In this document: piece after piece, positions 27,453 to 34,711 of the stretch | How positions within the stretch are numbered: position 1 is the stretch's first letter | Layout of the letters: each line of letters opens with the position of its first letter | Virus record (IMG/VR): IMGVR_UViG_3300018877_000056 | Coordinates: 1 to 56,571 of that record | Strand: one strand, 5' to 3' | DNA length: 56,571 nucleotides | Source of the DNA: a virus | Translations under genes and position numbers: made by a program | Notes under the pieces: model-generated | Databases searched by the model: none | Told to the model about the DNA's origin: nothing | Seen by the model: the letters and a program-made list of their open reading frames with translations, nothing else

Positions 27453-27826
27453 CGATGAGCAGGAAACTCCATTACGTGATGTCAACATTCGGTGGCGAGC
27501 CAGCAATGTTCTGCCTCACCCGCCGCAGGCTCGAAATCTTCGAAGTAGGCCTTGAGGCCGGAAGCGCATTCGAGTTCCTCCGTAGGCTCCTGAACGGCAC
27601 CTGGGCAACGAGGGATCTCGTCAGCCTCCTTCAGGACGCTTACCGCGAACACGACGGGAACGTGAACCTCAAGGCGCATTCCCACGTGCGAGCCGTGATC
27701 GAGAAGAACGGTCCCGGGCACTATGTCGGCTTGGCCGCCAAAATCATCGAAGCCGCTCTCTTCGGAATACCAGAGAAGGATGCAGTCTTTGATGAGGCCA
27801 AGCAGCTCACAGGAGAGGCAGGTTGA
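27449..27826 (+). CDS. GTA-like tail assembly chaperone of the element
   Basis: A 125-aa protein resembling the 'gene transfer agent family' tail chaperone: MFCLTRRRLEIFEVGLEAGS, AFEFLRRLLNGTWATRDLVS and LLQDAYREH, then VGLAAKIIEAALFGI. It corresponds in pattern and position to the helper's 39694-40095 protein (FRLAIGQLRELQEKTG, DGSWMVDDAREVMRLGLI). Such chaperones coat the tape measure during tail assembly. It lies two genes upstream of the element's own tape measure. Confidence 0.7.
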   Translation: MTMSRKLHYVMSTFGGEPAMFCLTRRRLEIFEVGLEAGSAFEFLRRLLNGTWATRDLVSLLQDAYREHDGNVNLKAHSHVRAVIEKNGPGHYVGLAAKIIEAALFGIPEKDAVFDEAKQLTGEAG

Positions 27827-28269
27827 GCCAGGGCCTGAAGCGCTGGGAGCAGAGGCTAAAGAACATACCGAAGACGGTACGGGCGCGAGTGCGTGAAGCC
27901 ATTCACCAGGGAGCGGCTGAAATCGTTTCGGCTCAGAAGCGCTTGGCGCCAGTCAGGACCGGCAAACTGCGAGACAGTATCACGGCCACCATTGGCGGGC
28001 AGGCTCCAAAATACTCCCAGTTCGGCCGCATGGGCGGCAAGGGTGACGCCGATCTCACAGCAGTCATCACGGTCGGCAACTCCGAGGTTCGATATGCGCA
28101 CCTCGTGGAGTTCGGTTCCGCTCCGCATATCGCAGGCGGTAGGTTCAAGGGGGCGGACCATCCCGGCACGACCGCACAGCCCTTTTTCTATCCCGGCTAT
28201 CGCATGGTGCGGCGACGGGTGAAGAGCCGCATTACCCGCGCCGTCAACAAGGGCATCAAGGAGGCCTGA
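27823..28269 (+). CDS. HK97 gp10-like head-tail joining protein of the element
   Basis: A 148-aa protein with a TTG start overlapping the previous stop (TTGA). HK97-gp10 features: AAEIVSAQKRLAPVRTGKLR, DSITATIGGQAP, YAHLVEFGSAPHIAGGRFKG and a C-terminus HPGTTAQPFFYPGYRMVRRR. That ending is nearly the same as the helper's (HPGATPQPFFFPGWRATRKR), so the two probably dock to the same partner. It would connect head completion proteins to the tail. Confidence 0.88.
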   Translation: MSQGLKRWEQRLKNIPKTVRARVREAIHQGAAEIVSAQKRLAPVRTGKLRDSITATIGGQAPKYSQFGRMGGKGDADLTAVITVGNSEVRYAHLVEFGSAPHIAGGRFKGADHPGTTAQPFFYPGYRMVRRRVKSRITRAVNKGIKEA

Positions 28270-28272
28270 GCC

Positions 28273-30300
28273 ATGGCAGTTGAACGCGATGCAATGATCG
28301 TCTCGGTTGAGGCGCGCATCAACAATATCGAGCGTCAAATGGCGAAGGCCTCAGCCACATCGCGGAAGCATTTCACGCGGATCGAGTCCGATGCAAAGAC
28401 CATGGCGAGCCGGGTAAATGCCACTATGGGCAAAGTCGGGGAGGGGCTGAAAACAGCCTTCGTAGGGTTCGCCGGTGGTCTTGTTGGGGGGCTTGCTGCC
28501 GGAGGTGTTCTAGGAGTCCTCGGAAGCGTCCAGGGAGCCATGTCTGAATTGGCGAACGTGGCGGCTGAGGCCAAGCGGGCGGGTCTAGGCGGAGAAGCCT
28601 TCCAGGAATTGAGTTATGCCGCCATGCAGAGCCGGGTGAGCATTGACGCTCTGACGGACGGCCTCAAGGAGATGCAGCTCCGGGCGGATGAATTCATCGT
28701 CACGGGCAAGGGCAGCGGCGAGGAAGCCTTTAAGCGCCTCGGCTACTCGGCAACCGAACTGAATGAGAAGCTGAAGGACCCGCCAAAGCTGTTCGAAGAG
28801 ATCATCGACAAGCTAGGGCAACTCGATAAGTCGTCACAGATCCGCATTGCCGATGAGATCTTCGGCGGTGAGGGTGGCGAGCAGTTTGTGCGCTTTCTGG
28901 ACAAGGGGGCGGGTGCAATCGCCCGGGCGCGCCAGGAGGCAAGGGACACCGGCAATGTCCTTAGTGAGGATATGCTGAAGAAGGCCGTCGAGATCGATCA
29001 GCAGTTCGAGACCATAGCCCGCACCATCGGAACCAATGTCAAGGGCGCAATTGTCAGCGTGGTGTCCGCTCTAAAGGAGTTCGTGGGCGAGGCGAGCATG
29101 CTCAACAGCAGGAGCATTGAGGCAGTCTCCGACAGGATCAGCAAGATCAAGACAGAAATGGAAAGCCTGCAGAAGATCGAGGCTGATGCACGGCGAATGT
29201 TCCCGAACGCTCTCGAAAGCGCCTTCGCAGGCAATGCAGACAAACTGAAAGCCTACCGCGACGAGCTGGGCAAGCTCGAGGAACACCTGGGGCGACTCAA
29301 GACGAGCGCCCCGACCTCTCCGGGAGAGGCCCCGCCGACAACGCCGGCAGGCGGCAAGGGAGATCTGAGCCAAATCGACGTTGCCGGTAGCAAAAAGAAG
29401 GCACTGGAGGGCTATGCCGCGCTCGAACAAGCGGCCCTAGCTCGCATCAATACTCTGCGGGTGGAGCAGCAGGCTCTCGGCCTCACGACGGGAGAGGCTG
29501 AAAAGCTCCGGTTTGAGCAACAACTCCTGGCTGAAGCAACGCGAGACGGGACGATACTTACCCAGACACAAAAGGATCGTATCTCGGAGCTCGCGGGGCA
29601 GTACGGAGCACTTACGGCAGCAATTGAGCAAACTGAGAAGGCACAGCAGGAAGCTAATCAGGCTGCGGAATATTTCGGGGATGTGGCCGTTGATGCTATA
29701 TCCGATCTGGCCTTAGAGGGGCGCAATCTCGATGACGTGCTGCAGAACATCGCGAAGAGCCTCGCCCAGGCAGCAATTCAAGCCGCCATCCTCGGCCAAG
29801 GGCCTCTTGCCGGTCTCCTCGGGACGAGTGGCGTGAATGGTGCGCCTGGGGGCATCATTGGCGCATTGCTAAAATCATTCTCTCCGGTCAAAGCGGCTAC
29901 AGGCGGTTACATTAGAGGGAGAGGCACAGGAACGAGCGACAGCATTCCGGCCCGTCTCAGCAATGGCGAATATGTCGTGAATGCCAGAGCGACAGCTGCC
30001 AATCGAAAGCTGCTGGACGCAATCAACTATGGGCGTGTGCCGCGCTTCGCTGAGGGGGGATTTGTGGGCGTGCCGACCGTGCCGACACCTATTGCGCGCG
30101 GAAGTGGCGGCGGGATGAAAACAGAGGTCCACATCCACGAAGCCCAGGGAGTGAAGACCACCGTTAAAGAGACGCGTGGACCTAGTGGTGTGCGGTTCGA
30201 TGTGTATGCCCGTCAACTCGTTGAGGGCATGGTGGCAGACGGTAGCCTAGATCGGGTTGCAAAAGGCCGCTGGGGGGTGAATCCCATGCGGGGACGTTAG
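28273..30300 (+). CDS. Tail tape measure protein of the element
   Basis: A 675-aa tape-measure-like protein: charged coiled-coil N-terminus (VEARINNIERQMAKASATSR), a Gly-rich hydrophobic hairpin at about residues 60-85 (FVGFAGGLVGGLAAGGVLGV), long helical middle, then LGQGPLAGLLGTSGVNGAPG and a C-terminal domain ending MVADGSLDRVAKGRWGVNPM. The helper's tape measure is 670 aa and ends MIADGSLDKHLKGRFGVSPM, so length and C-terminus match while the first two thirds differ. Expected tails would be the same length as the helper's. Confidence 0.9.
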   Translation: MAVERDAMIVSVEARINNIERQMAKASATSRKHFTRIESDAKTMASRVNATMGKVGEGLKTAFVGFAGGLVGGLAAGGVLGVLGSVQGAMSELANVAAEAKRAGLGGEAFQELSYAAMQSRVSIDALTDGLKEMQLRADEFIVTGKGSGEEAFKRLGYSATELNEKLKDPPKLFEEIIDKLGQLDKSSQIRIADEIFGGEGGEQFVRFLDKGAGAIARARQEARDTGNVLSEDMLKKAVEIDQQFETIARTIGTNVKGAIVSVVSALKEFVGEASMLNSRSIEAVSDRISKIKTEMESLQKIEADARRMFPNALESAFAGNADKLKAYRDELGKLEEHLGRLKTSAPTSPGEAPPTTPAGGKGDLSQIDVAGSKKKALEGYAALEQAALARINTLRVEQQALGLTTGEAEKLRFEQQLLAEATRDGTILTQTQKDRISELAGQYGALTAAIEQTEKAQQEANQAAEYFGDVAVDAISDLALEGRNLDDVLQNIAKSLAQAAIQAAILGQGPLAGLLGTSGVNGAPGGIIGALLKSFSPVKAATGGYIRGRGTGTSDSIPARLSNGEYVVNARATAANRKLLDAINYGRVPRFAEGGFVGVPTVPTPIARGSGGGMKTEVHIHEAQGVKTTVKETRGPSGVRFDVYARQLVEGMVADGSLDRVAKGRWGVNPMRGR

Positions 30301-30304
30301 GACC

Positions 30305-30619
30305 TTACCGTGTTGTCTCTGGCGTCCCGGCGAGATCATCCAGAAACGAGCTATAGGGGAGACGTGCCAGGATAGTGCCCCTTGATGCCACCATCGCCGC
30401 AGTTGTGCCGCGGCAAAGCAGAGTCACATTGCCGGTGGTTCGCTTGCAGAAGGCGTCAGGGCTGTCGATGAAGTTCAAGCCAGACGGCCCCATAACAATG
30501 GCGGTTACGCCGTCCGGGATTGCACCGATCGGTTTGATGACGAACACCCGTAGCCCCGCAAGGTAGGCAATGAAAACTAGGGCGGCCAACCCGAACGAAA
30601 CTAGGAATAAAGCTCTCAT
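30305..30619 (-). CDS. Membrane-anchored cargo protein
   Basis: A 104-aa protein from MRALFLVSFGLAALVFIAYL: an N-terminal hydrophobic anchor or signal, then a soluble part (VFVIKPIGAIPDGVTAIVMG, FIDSPDAFCKRTTGNVTLLC) with two Cys that could pair outside the membrane. Reversed relative to the element's structural genes, so probably expressed in the lysogen. Function unknown; a superinfection-exclusion role would fit. Confidence 0.65.
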   Translation of the reverse strand: MRALFLVSFGLAALVFIAYLAGLRVFVIKPIGAIPDGVTAIVMGPSGLNFIDSPDAFCKRTTGNVTLLCRGTTAAMVASRGTILARLPYSSFLDDLAGTPETTR

Positions 30620-30668
30620 CAACTCACGATGGCACAGGCTGGGCGCAGTTCGCAAGGCTAGTAAATTC

Positions 30669-31262
30669 TTAAGCGGCCCACCAAGATAGCAAAGCGAGAG
30701 CGCCCCTGACGCCCCAGTAAACCAGCGTAAACACCCCAACCAGCATACTCAATCCGATAATGATATTGATCGAGCGCGGGAAGATGCGATTGGGGGCAAC
30801 ACGAATATGCTTGCCCTGTGCTCCATCGAAACGAACGTTTACCAAGTGGGGCATATCATTGTTCAGATGGAGCAAATAGAGATTGAAGCTTTCTTTTGGG
30901 TTTAACCGTTCGACCTCAATAATTAATCGCTCATCAGGATTGTCTCTGATGACAAAGGGGAGTGGAGGAGAGAGCTCCAAATGGTAGGGCCGGAAGTTGA
31001 ATATAATCTCTACATTATTGGCTGTTTGCCTACCTGCGTTGGTAAAAAAGAGCGTTTGTGTTCTAACGGGAGAGTATTTTCCTTCTCCGTCTTTGGGTAG
31101 GAGGTATGCCGACTGTAATTCTGAGTAATGTAGTTTGGGTTTGGCCGCAAAGAACCCAAGGATCAGCGATCCTAAGCCCGTCAAAAGTGTCGTAATGATA
31201 CCAGCTGTTATTTCTTTATTATTATTTGCGAACTCTAATACTGCGGCAAACATTGCTTCCAC
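30669..31262 (-). CDS. Two-helix membrane protein, cargo gene
   Basis: A 197-aa protein with one hydrophobic helix near the N-terminus (ITAGIITTLLTGLGSLILGF), a central beta-rich domain (TQTLFFTNAGRQTANNVEII, LPFVIRDNPDERLIIEVERL) and a second helix at the C-terminus (INIIIGLSMLVGVFTLVYWG). The bases are visibly AT-richer than the flanking genes, a sign of recent acquisition. Reversed orientation and position between tape measure and integrase mark it as a moron/defence candidate. Confidence 0.75.
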   Translation of the reverse strand: MEAMFAAVLEFANNNKEITAGIITTLLTGLGSLILGFFAAKPKLHYSELQSAYLLPKDGEGKYSPVRTQTLFFTNAGRQTANNVEIIFNFRPYHLELSPPLPFVIRDNPDERLIIEVERLNPKESFNLYLLHLNNDMPHLVNVRFDGAQGKHIRVAPNRIFPRSINIIIGLSMLVGVFTLVYWGVRGALALLSWWAA

Positions 31263-31357
31263 GAAGTCCAGCTAAGCTACTTTAAGCAATGAGTGGACTT
31301 GATCGTAGCTGAAGAGTCAATGCTGTTGGGACGTGTCAGCGCGCGCGAAAACCCCTT

Positions 31358-31690
31358 CCGCCTTGCCGGGCGGTGGGTTCGCGTGTCATATTTGTAATTG
31401 GAGCGTAGCAACTCCCGAAGCGGGCCCTTGCCGGGGCTGGCGCTTCAGTCACAGAGCGGTGGCGATCCCTTGCCGGGGATAGGCCATCGAAAGCAAACGC
31501 GCTTCACCTAGTGAAGCGTGACCGGCTCACTATGCCGGGAGTCCATCCGTTATACAAGACCCTTTCGAGGGGAAGACGGTTGGGCGTGCTCTCTGTGGCG
31601 CGTTGCTACCCTCCCGGTGCCAGTGACGACCGCTGGCAACTGGAGACAAACCCGTAGCAAGGCGAGTCTCCCCGGCCGTAGCAAGCCGGT
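31358..31690 (+). ncRNA. Candidate structured RNA region with TTGCCG-loop hairpins
   Basis: Three hairpins share the loop TTGCCG but have different, compensating stems: CCGCC/GGCGG (31358-31373), GCCC/GGGC (31424-31437) and ATCCC/GGGAT (31465-31480). The second is enclosed by GAAGCG/CGCTTC (31417-31422, 31441-31446), the third by TGGC/GCCA. A perfect GCTTCAC-CTA-GTGAAGC hairpin follows (31501-31517). GTAGCAA occurs at 31405, 31654 and 31678, and its complement TTGCTAC at 31603. No convincing protein is encoded here (31263-31707). Family unknown. Confidence 0.55.
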
Positions 31691-31707
31691 TCTCCACAGA
31701 GTAACCC

Positions 31708-32154
31708 ATGACTTCACAATTCTACGCCCGCAGTGGGCCAATAGCGTCTCCGGCTATCGATCCGGAGCGCACGCGTCTCCGCGCCTTGAGAGCTGAGATT
31801 GAGCGAGAGTTAGAGCGGATGATTGATCTGCTCGACGCCATCGACGGCGACCCGGACTTTGAACCTTCCTTTGGCTCGGTTGCCCCGGGACACGTTGACG
31901 AGGCTGAACCCGACGCAGACCTTGAACCTTCCCTCGGCTGGACGAGCACCTATGCCCATGGCTCCGATCAGGACCTTGAGGAGGAGCATGACGGTCGGGA
32001 GCCCGATGAGGATTTCGAGGGCAACACCGATGACAACGGCATAGGCGACCGTGGCGGGCTTGATGAGCAGTACGGCATTGATGCGACTGTGACCCGCTTC
32101 CCGCTCTACGGAACGATTGACGGCACCGCTCACATCATCCCTGAAACGTACTGA
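31708..32154 (+). CDS. Acidic hypothetical protein
   Basis: A 148-aa, strongly acidic protein. The N-terminus has a helix (RLRALRAEIERELERMIDLL) leading into AIDGDPDFEPSFGS and a Glu/Asp-rich low-complexity region (LEEEHDGREPDEDFEGNTDD). The D-G-D-P-D-x-E-P-S-F/L-G-S motif, repeated as LEPSLGW, is common in Hyphomicrobiales hypothetical proteins. It follows the structured non-coding region, which may be its leader. Function unknown; the charge would suit a DNA mimic. Confidence 0.75.
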   Translation: MTSQFYARSGPIASPAIDPERTRLRALRAEIERELERMIDLLDAIDGDPDFEPSFGSVAPGHVDEAEPDADLEPSLGWTSTYAHGSDQDLEEEHDGREPDEDFEGNTDDNGIGDRGGLDEQYGIDATVTRFPLYGTIDGTAHIIPETY

Positions 32155-32161
32155 TCCAAAC

Positions 32162-32192
32162 GGCCCGGCTGCATTCCGTGGCCGGGCCTCTT
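32162..32192 (+). terminator. Rho-independent terminator before integrase
   Basis: GGCCCGGC (32162-32169) pairs with GCCGGGCC (32181-32188), followed by TCTTTT. It separates the acidic-protein gene from the integrase gene of the element. Confidence 0.8.
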
Positions 32193-32211
32193 TTCATGAA
32201 AGGAGAGCAAC

Positions 32212-33519
32212 GTGGCAAGCGTGAACAAAAGAGAGTGGACCTATAAGGGCGAGACAAAAACCGCCTGGGTGGTTCGGTATACGGACCAAGGCGGCAAGCG
32301 TCGAATGAAGACTTTCGAGAAGAAGAAGGAGGCGGATGCTTTCCGGGTTCAAGTAGAAAGCGAGATCACGCAGGGAGTGCATACCGCCTACAACGAGAGC
32401 GTGACCTTCGACAAGGCGGTCGATGAGTTTATAAAGGACTGCTATCGGCGGGAGAAGCTAGGGGACATAACGCTAAGTGGCGTGAAGGGCTACGAGTATC
32501 GGCTTGAACATTACACAGTCCCCAAGTTCGCTAAGCGTCGTGTCTCCACGATCACGGCGGCAGAAATCCAAACCTATGTAGAGGAACTGCGCGAGAAGCT
32601 GTCCCCCCATACCATCCATGGGATCTATGGCTCGCTGCATGTGCTGCTGACCTTTGCCGTGTCCAAGAAGTGGGTTCGCCGGAATGTGCTGCGAGACGAG
32701 CCCTGCAAGCTGCCGACCAAGCCGAAGCGCAAGTCGATCCCGACCAAGGACGACATAAGGGCGCTCCTAGAGGCTGCTTCTCGCCTCGACAAGGGAGAGA
32801 ACCTCCTGACGTTCGTAAACCGCTCTGTGGTCATTGCCTGCGGCGTCTTCTGCGGTTTCCGTCCAGGGGAGACCTTTGGCCTGCATTGGGAGGACATCGA
32901 CTGGGAAAGGGGAGTGATCCATGTTCGCCGTGCGCACTCGAAGGTGAACGGGCTGAAAACGCCCAAGACCGAGGCGGGCTTCCGTGACGTGCCGCTCACC
33001 GAGCCTGTGCGCCGTGCTCTCTATCAGGCCGCGCGCTATTGGATCATCAGGAGGATGGCGACGGAGACAGGCGGAAGACGAGGCTCTATGAACCCGAAGG
33101 CTATTTTCAGCCGCATCGCCCGCATGTGGGAAACAGAGGTGGTTCACGTCGATCCGACGCAACTTAAGGGCTTCGTGATCCTGACGAAGGTGGGCAAACC
33201 CATGTCGGCAACAGCCAGCGCGACGACGTTCTGGAAGCGCCTTATGGATGCGGCCGGACTGTACGATCACGAGGCCAAGAGAAACAAGTTCACGCCTCAC
33301 GCCCTGCGGCATGTGGCAGCCAGTCTGCTAATCGAAGCGGGGCTCGATGACATGAACCTAAAGCGCTTCATCGGGCATGCCTCGATCCAGACAACCAAGG
33401 ACATCTACGGTCATCTTTTCCCGACCGATCAGCGCATGGTTGCGACAACAGAGGCCGTTGCGGCGAGCCTAGACGCGACAAGAACGCGACAAATCGCTGT
33501 AAGGCATTCATTCAACTAA
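32212..33519 (+). CDS. Tyrosine integrase of the inserted element
   Basis: A 435-aa tyrosine recombinase with a GTG start preceded by AAAGGAGAG (32199-32207). N-terminal arm-binding part (YKGETKTAWVVRYTDQGGKR), core-binding domain (DKAVDEFIKDCYRREKLGDI) and catalytic domain with Arg in VFCGFRPGETFGLHW, H-x-x-R in FTPHALRHVAASL, then FIGHASIQTT and the nucleophile Tyr in KDIYGHLFP. It ends 8 nt before the right core site, the standard place for an integrase next to its att site. It is unrelated in detail to the prophage integrase at the left of the window. Confidence 0.95.
   Translation: MASVNKREWTYKGETKTAWVVRYTDQGGKRRMKTFEKKKEADAFRVQVESEITQGVHTAYNESVTFDKAVDEFIKDCYRREKLGDITLSGVKGYEYRLEHYTVPKFAKRRVSTITAAEIQTYVEELREKLSPHTIHGIYGSLHVLLTFAVSKKWVRRNVLRDEPCKLPTKPKRKSIPTKDDIRALLEAASRLDKGENLLTFVNRSVVIACGVFCGFRPGETFGLHWEDIDWERGVIHVRRAHSKVNGLKTPKTEAGFRDVPLTEPVRRALYQAARYWIIRRMATETGGRRGSMNPKAIFSRIARMWETEVVHVDPTQLKGFVILTKVGKPMSATASATTFWKRLMDAAGLYDHEAKRNKFTPHALRHVAASLLIEAGLDDMNLKRFIGHASIQTTKDIYGHLFPTDQRMVATTEAVAASLDATRTRQIAVRHSFN
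33473..33492 (+). repeat. Candidate integrase arm sites, right
   Basis: ACGCGACAA at 33473-33481 and 33484-33492, start-to-start spacing 11 bp, inside the 3' end of the integrase gene. The same 9-mer lies near the left end at 23198. Confidence 0.4.
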
Positions 33520-33527
33520 CAAAAATA

Positions 33528-33538
33528 TTCCTGCGGCC
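33528..33538 (+). other. Right attachment site core (attR)
   Basis: TTCCTGCGGCC, identical to the left core and in the same capsid reading frame. From here rightward the capsid gene continues unbroken. Confidence 0.85.
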
Positions 33539-34409
33539 CCGCACCATCCTCGGCCGGTTCGGCCAGAACGGCATCCCGTCCCTCCGGAACGTGCCCTTCA
33601 ATGTGCCGCTGGTCGGCCAGACCGAAGGCGGCGAGGGCTACTGGGTGGGTGAAGGCAAGGCGAAGCCGCTGACCCGGTTCGGCTATGAGCGCAACATCCT
33701 TGAGATCTTCAAGGTGGCGAACATTGCTGTGGTCACGGAAGAGCTTCTGCGTCGGTCCAACCCGGCCGCCGAGGCGCTGCTCCGCGACAACCTGGCTGCG
33801 GCAATCGCTGCGCGCCTCGACATCGACTTCATCAACCCGGCCAAGGCTCTGGTCGCCGGCGTCTCGCCTGCCTCGATCACCAACGGCTTGACCCCGGTCA
33901 CGTCGTCCGGTGGCGATGCCGACGCGATCCGCGCCGACATCCGCGCCCTGATGGCGACCTTCATCGCGGCGAACAACGCCCCGACGAACGGCGTCTGGAT
34001 CATGGGCTCGGCGACTGCTCTCGCTCTGTCGATGATGGTCAACCCGCTCGGCCAGGCCGAATTCCCGGGCATCACGATGAATGGCGGCACCTTCGCAGGC
34101 CTGCCGGTGATCGTGTCCGACTACATCCCCGCGGGGACGGTCGTCCTGGCCAACGCCAGCGACATCTATCTGGCCGACGAAGGCGGCGTTCAGGTGGATA
34201 TGTCCCGCGAGGCCTCGCTGGAGATGGCGGACAACCCGGCGCATGACTCAAGCACACCGACCGGCGCCACGTCGCTCGTGTCGATGTTCCAGACCAACTC
34301 GGTAGCGTTCCGCGTCGAGCGGTTCATCAACTGGGCTCGTCGCCGTCCGTCGGCTGTCGCGATCCTGACCGGCGCGACCTGGGGCGCTCCTGCTGCCGAG
34401 ACTCCCTAA
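33528..34409 (+). pseudogene. Major capsid protein, 3' part separated by insertion
   Basis: A 293-codon open frame starting within the att core (FLRPRTILGRFGQNGIPSLR) with no native start. It supplies the bulk of the HK97 capsid core: GYWVGEGKAKPLTRFGYERN, IAVVTEELLRRSNPAAEALL, NGGTFAGLPVIVSDYIPAGT and a C-terminal strand TSLVSMFQTNSVAFRVERFI. An internal ATG at 33591 would give only a fragment. Joined to the 5' part after excision it completes the 656-aa fusion. The sequence is intact, which argues for recent or reversible insertion. Confidence 0.92.
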
Positions 34410-34429
34410 TCGGTAGCCTGAACCTCACG

Positions 34430-34460
34430 CCCGGCCGCGATCCGTTGCGGCCGGGTTTTT
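34430..34460 (+). terminator. Rho-independent terminator after capsid gene
   Basis: CCCGGCCGC (34430-34438) pairs with GCGGCCGGG (34447-34455), 8-nt loop, then TTTTT. It would attenuate late transcription after the highly expressed capsid and is another point where antitermination would matter. Confidence 0.9.
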
Positions 34461-34474
34461 CATAGGAGGCCAAT

Positions 34475-34708
34475 ATGCGTTCCCTCAGCTATATGGACCG
34501 CGCTCTTCGCGCTCAGGATCCTCGTTATGCCCGCATTCTCGGCAAGCTGGGATATGGCCGCCGCGACATGCAGGCCCGCCAGGCTCCCGATCCGGAAGAG
34601 GAACTGAAAGCCCTGCGCGAGGAATACCAGGATGTCGTCGGCAAGAGGCCTTATCATGGCTGGGATGCCGAGACCCTGAAAGCCAAAATCGCTGAAGCGA
34701 AGGGCTGA
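34475..34708 (+). CDS. Small head-module protein
   Basis: A 77-aa charged protein (SYMDRALRAQDPRYARILGK, EEELKALREEYQDVVGKRPY) preceded by AGGAGG. It lies between capsid and portal; the end GKRPYHGWDAETLKAKIAEA resembles the 'P-y-x-G-w' motif of short phage proteins that follow capsid genes. Function unknown. Confidence 0.7.
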   Translation: MRSLSYMDRALRAQDPRYARILGKLGYGRRDMQARQAPDPEEELKALREEYQDVVGKRPYHGWDAETLKAKIAEAKG

Positions 34709-34711
34709 TCC

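Larger units (their letters stand above)
23033..33538 (+). mobile_element. Integrated phage-satellite-like element inside the capsid gene
   Basis: A 10.5-kb insertion bounded by the direct repeat TTCCTGCGGCC (23033-23043 and 33528-33538). Removing one repeat plus the interior rejoins EFLRP with RTILGRFG in the same frame, giving a 656-aa fusion. Order inside: terminator, xis-like gene, PC4-like gene, replication-type gene, palindrome cluster, HNH-like gene, repeat B, regulator-like gene, capsid, two small genes, repeat C, small genes, tail chaperone, gp10-like gene, tape measure, two reversed cargo genes, structured non-coding region, acidic protein, integrase. No terminase, portal or protease is visible. 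This fits a mobile satellite that depends on a helper phage; the helper would be this prophage or a relative. Confidence 0.88.

Noticed and set aside
31358-31690. CRISPR array
   Set aside because: The repeated TTGCCG units have different flanks that pair with each other, irregular spacing and no constant-length spacers, so they are hairpins rather than repeat-spacer units.
31518-31796. A 92-codon plus-strand frame in the structured region
   Set aside because: It runs through hairpins and GTAGCAA repeats and into the acidic-protein gene in another frame; the sequence is not protein-like.
23033-33538. The insert as a simple duplication of the helper's late genes
   Set aside because: Its capsid and tape measure are strongly diverged from the helper's, it has its own integrase, xis-like and replication genes, and it is bounded by a short direct repeat.
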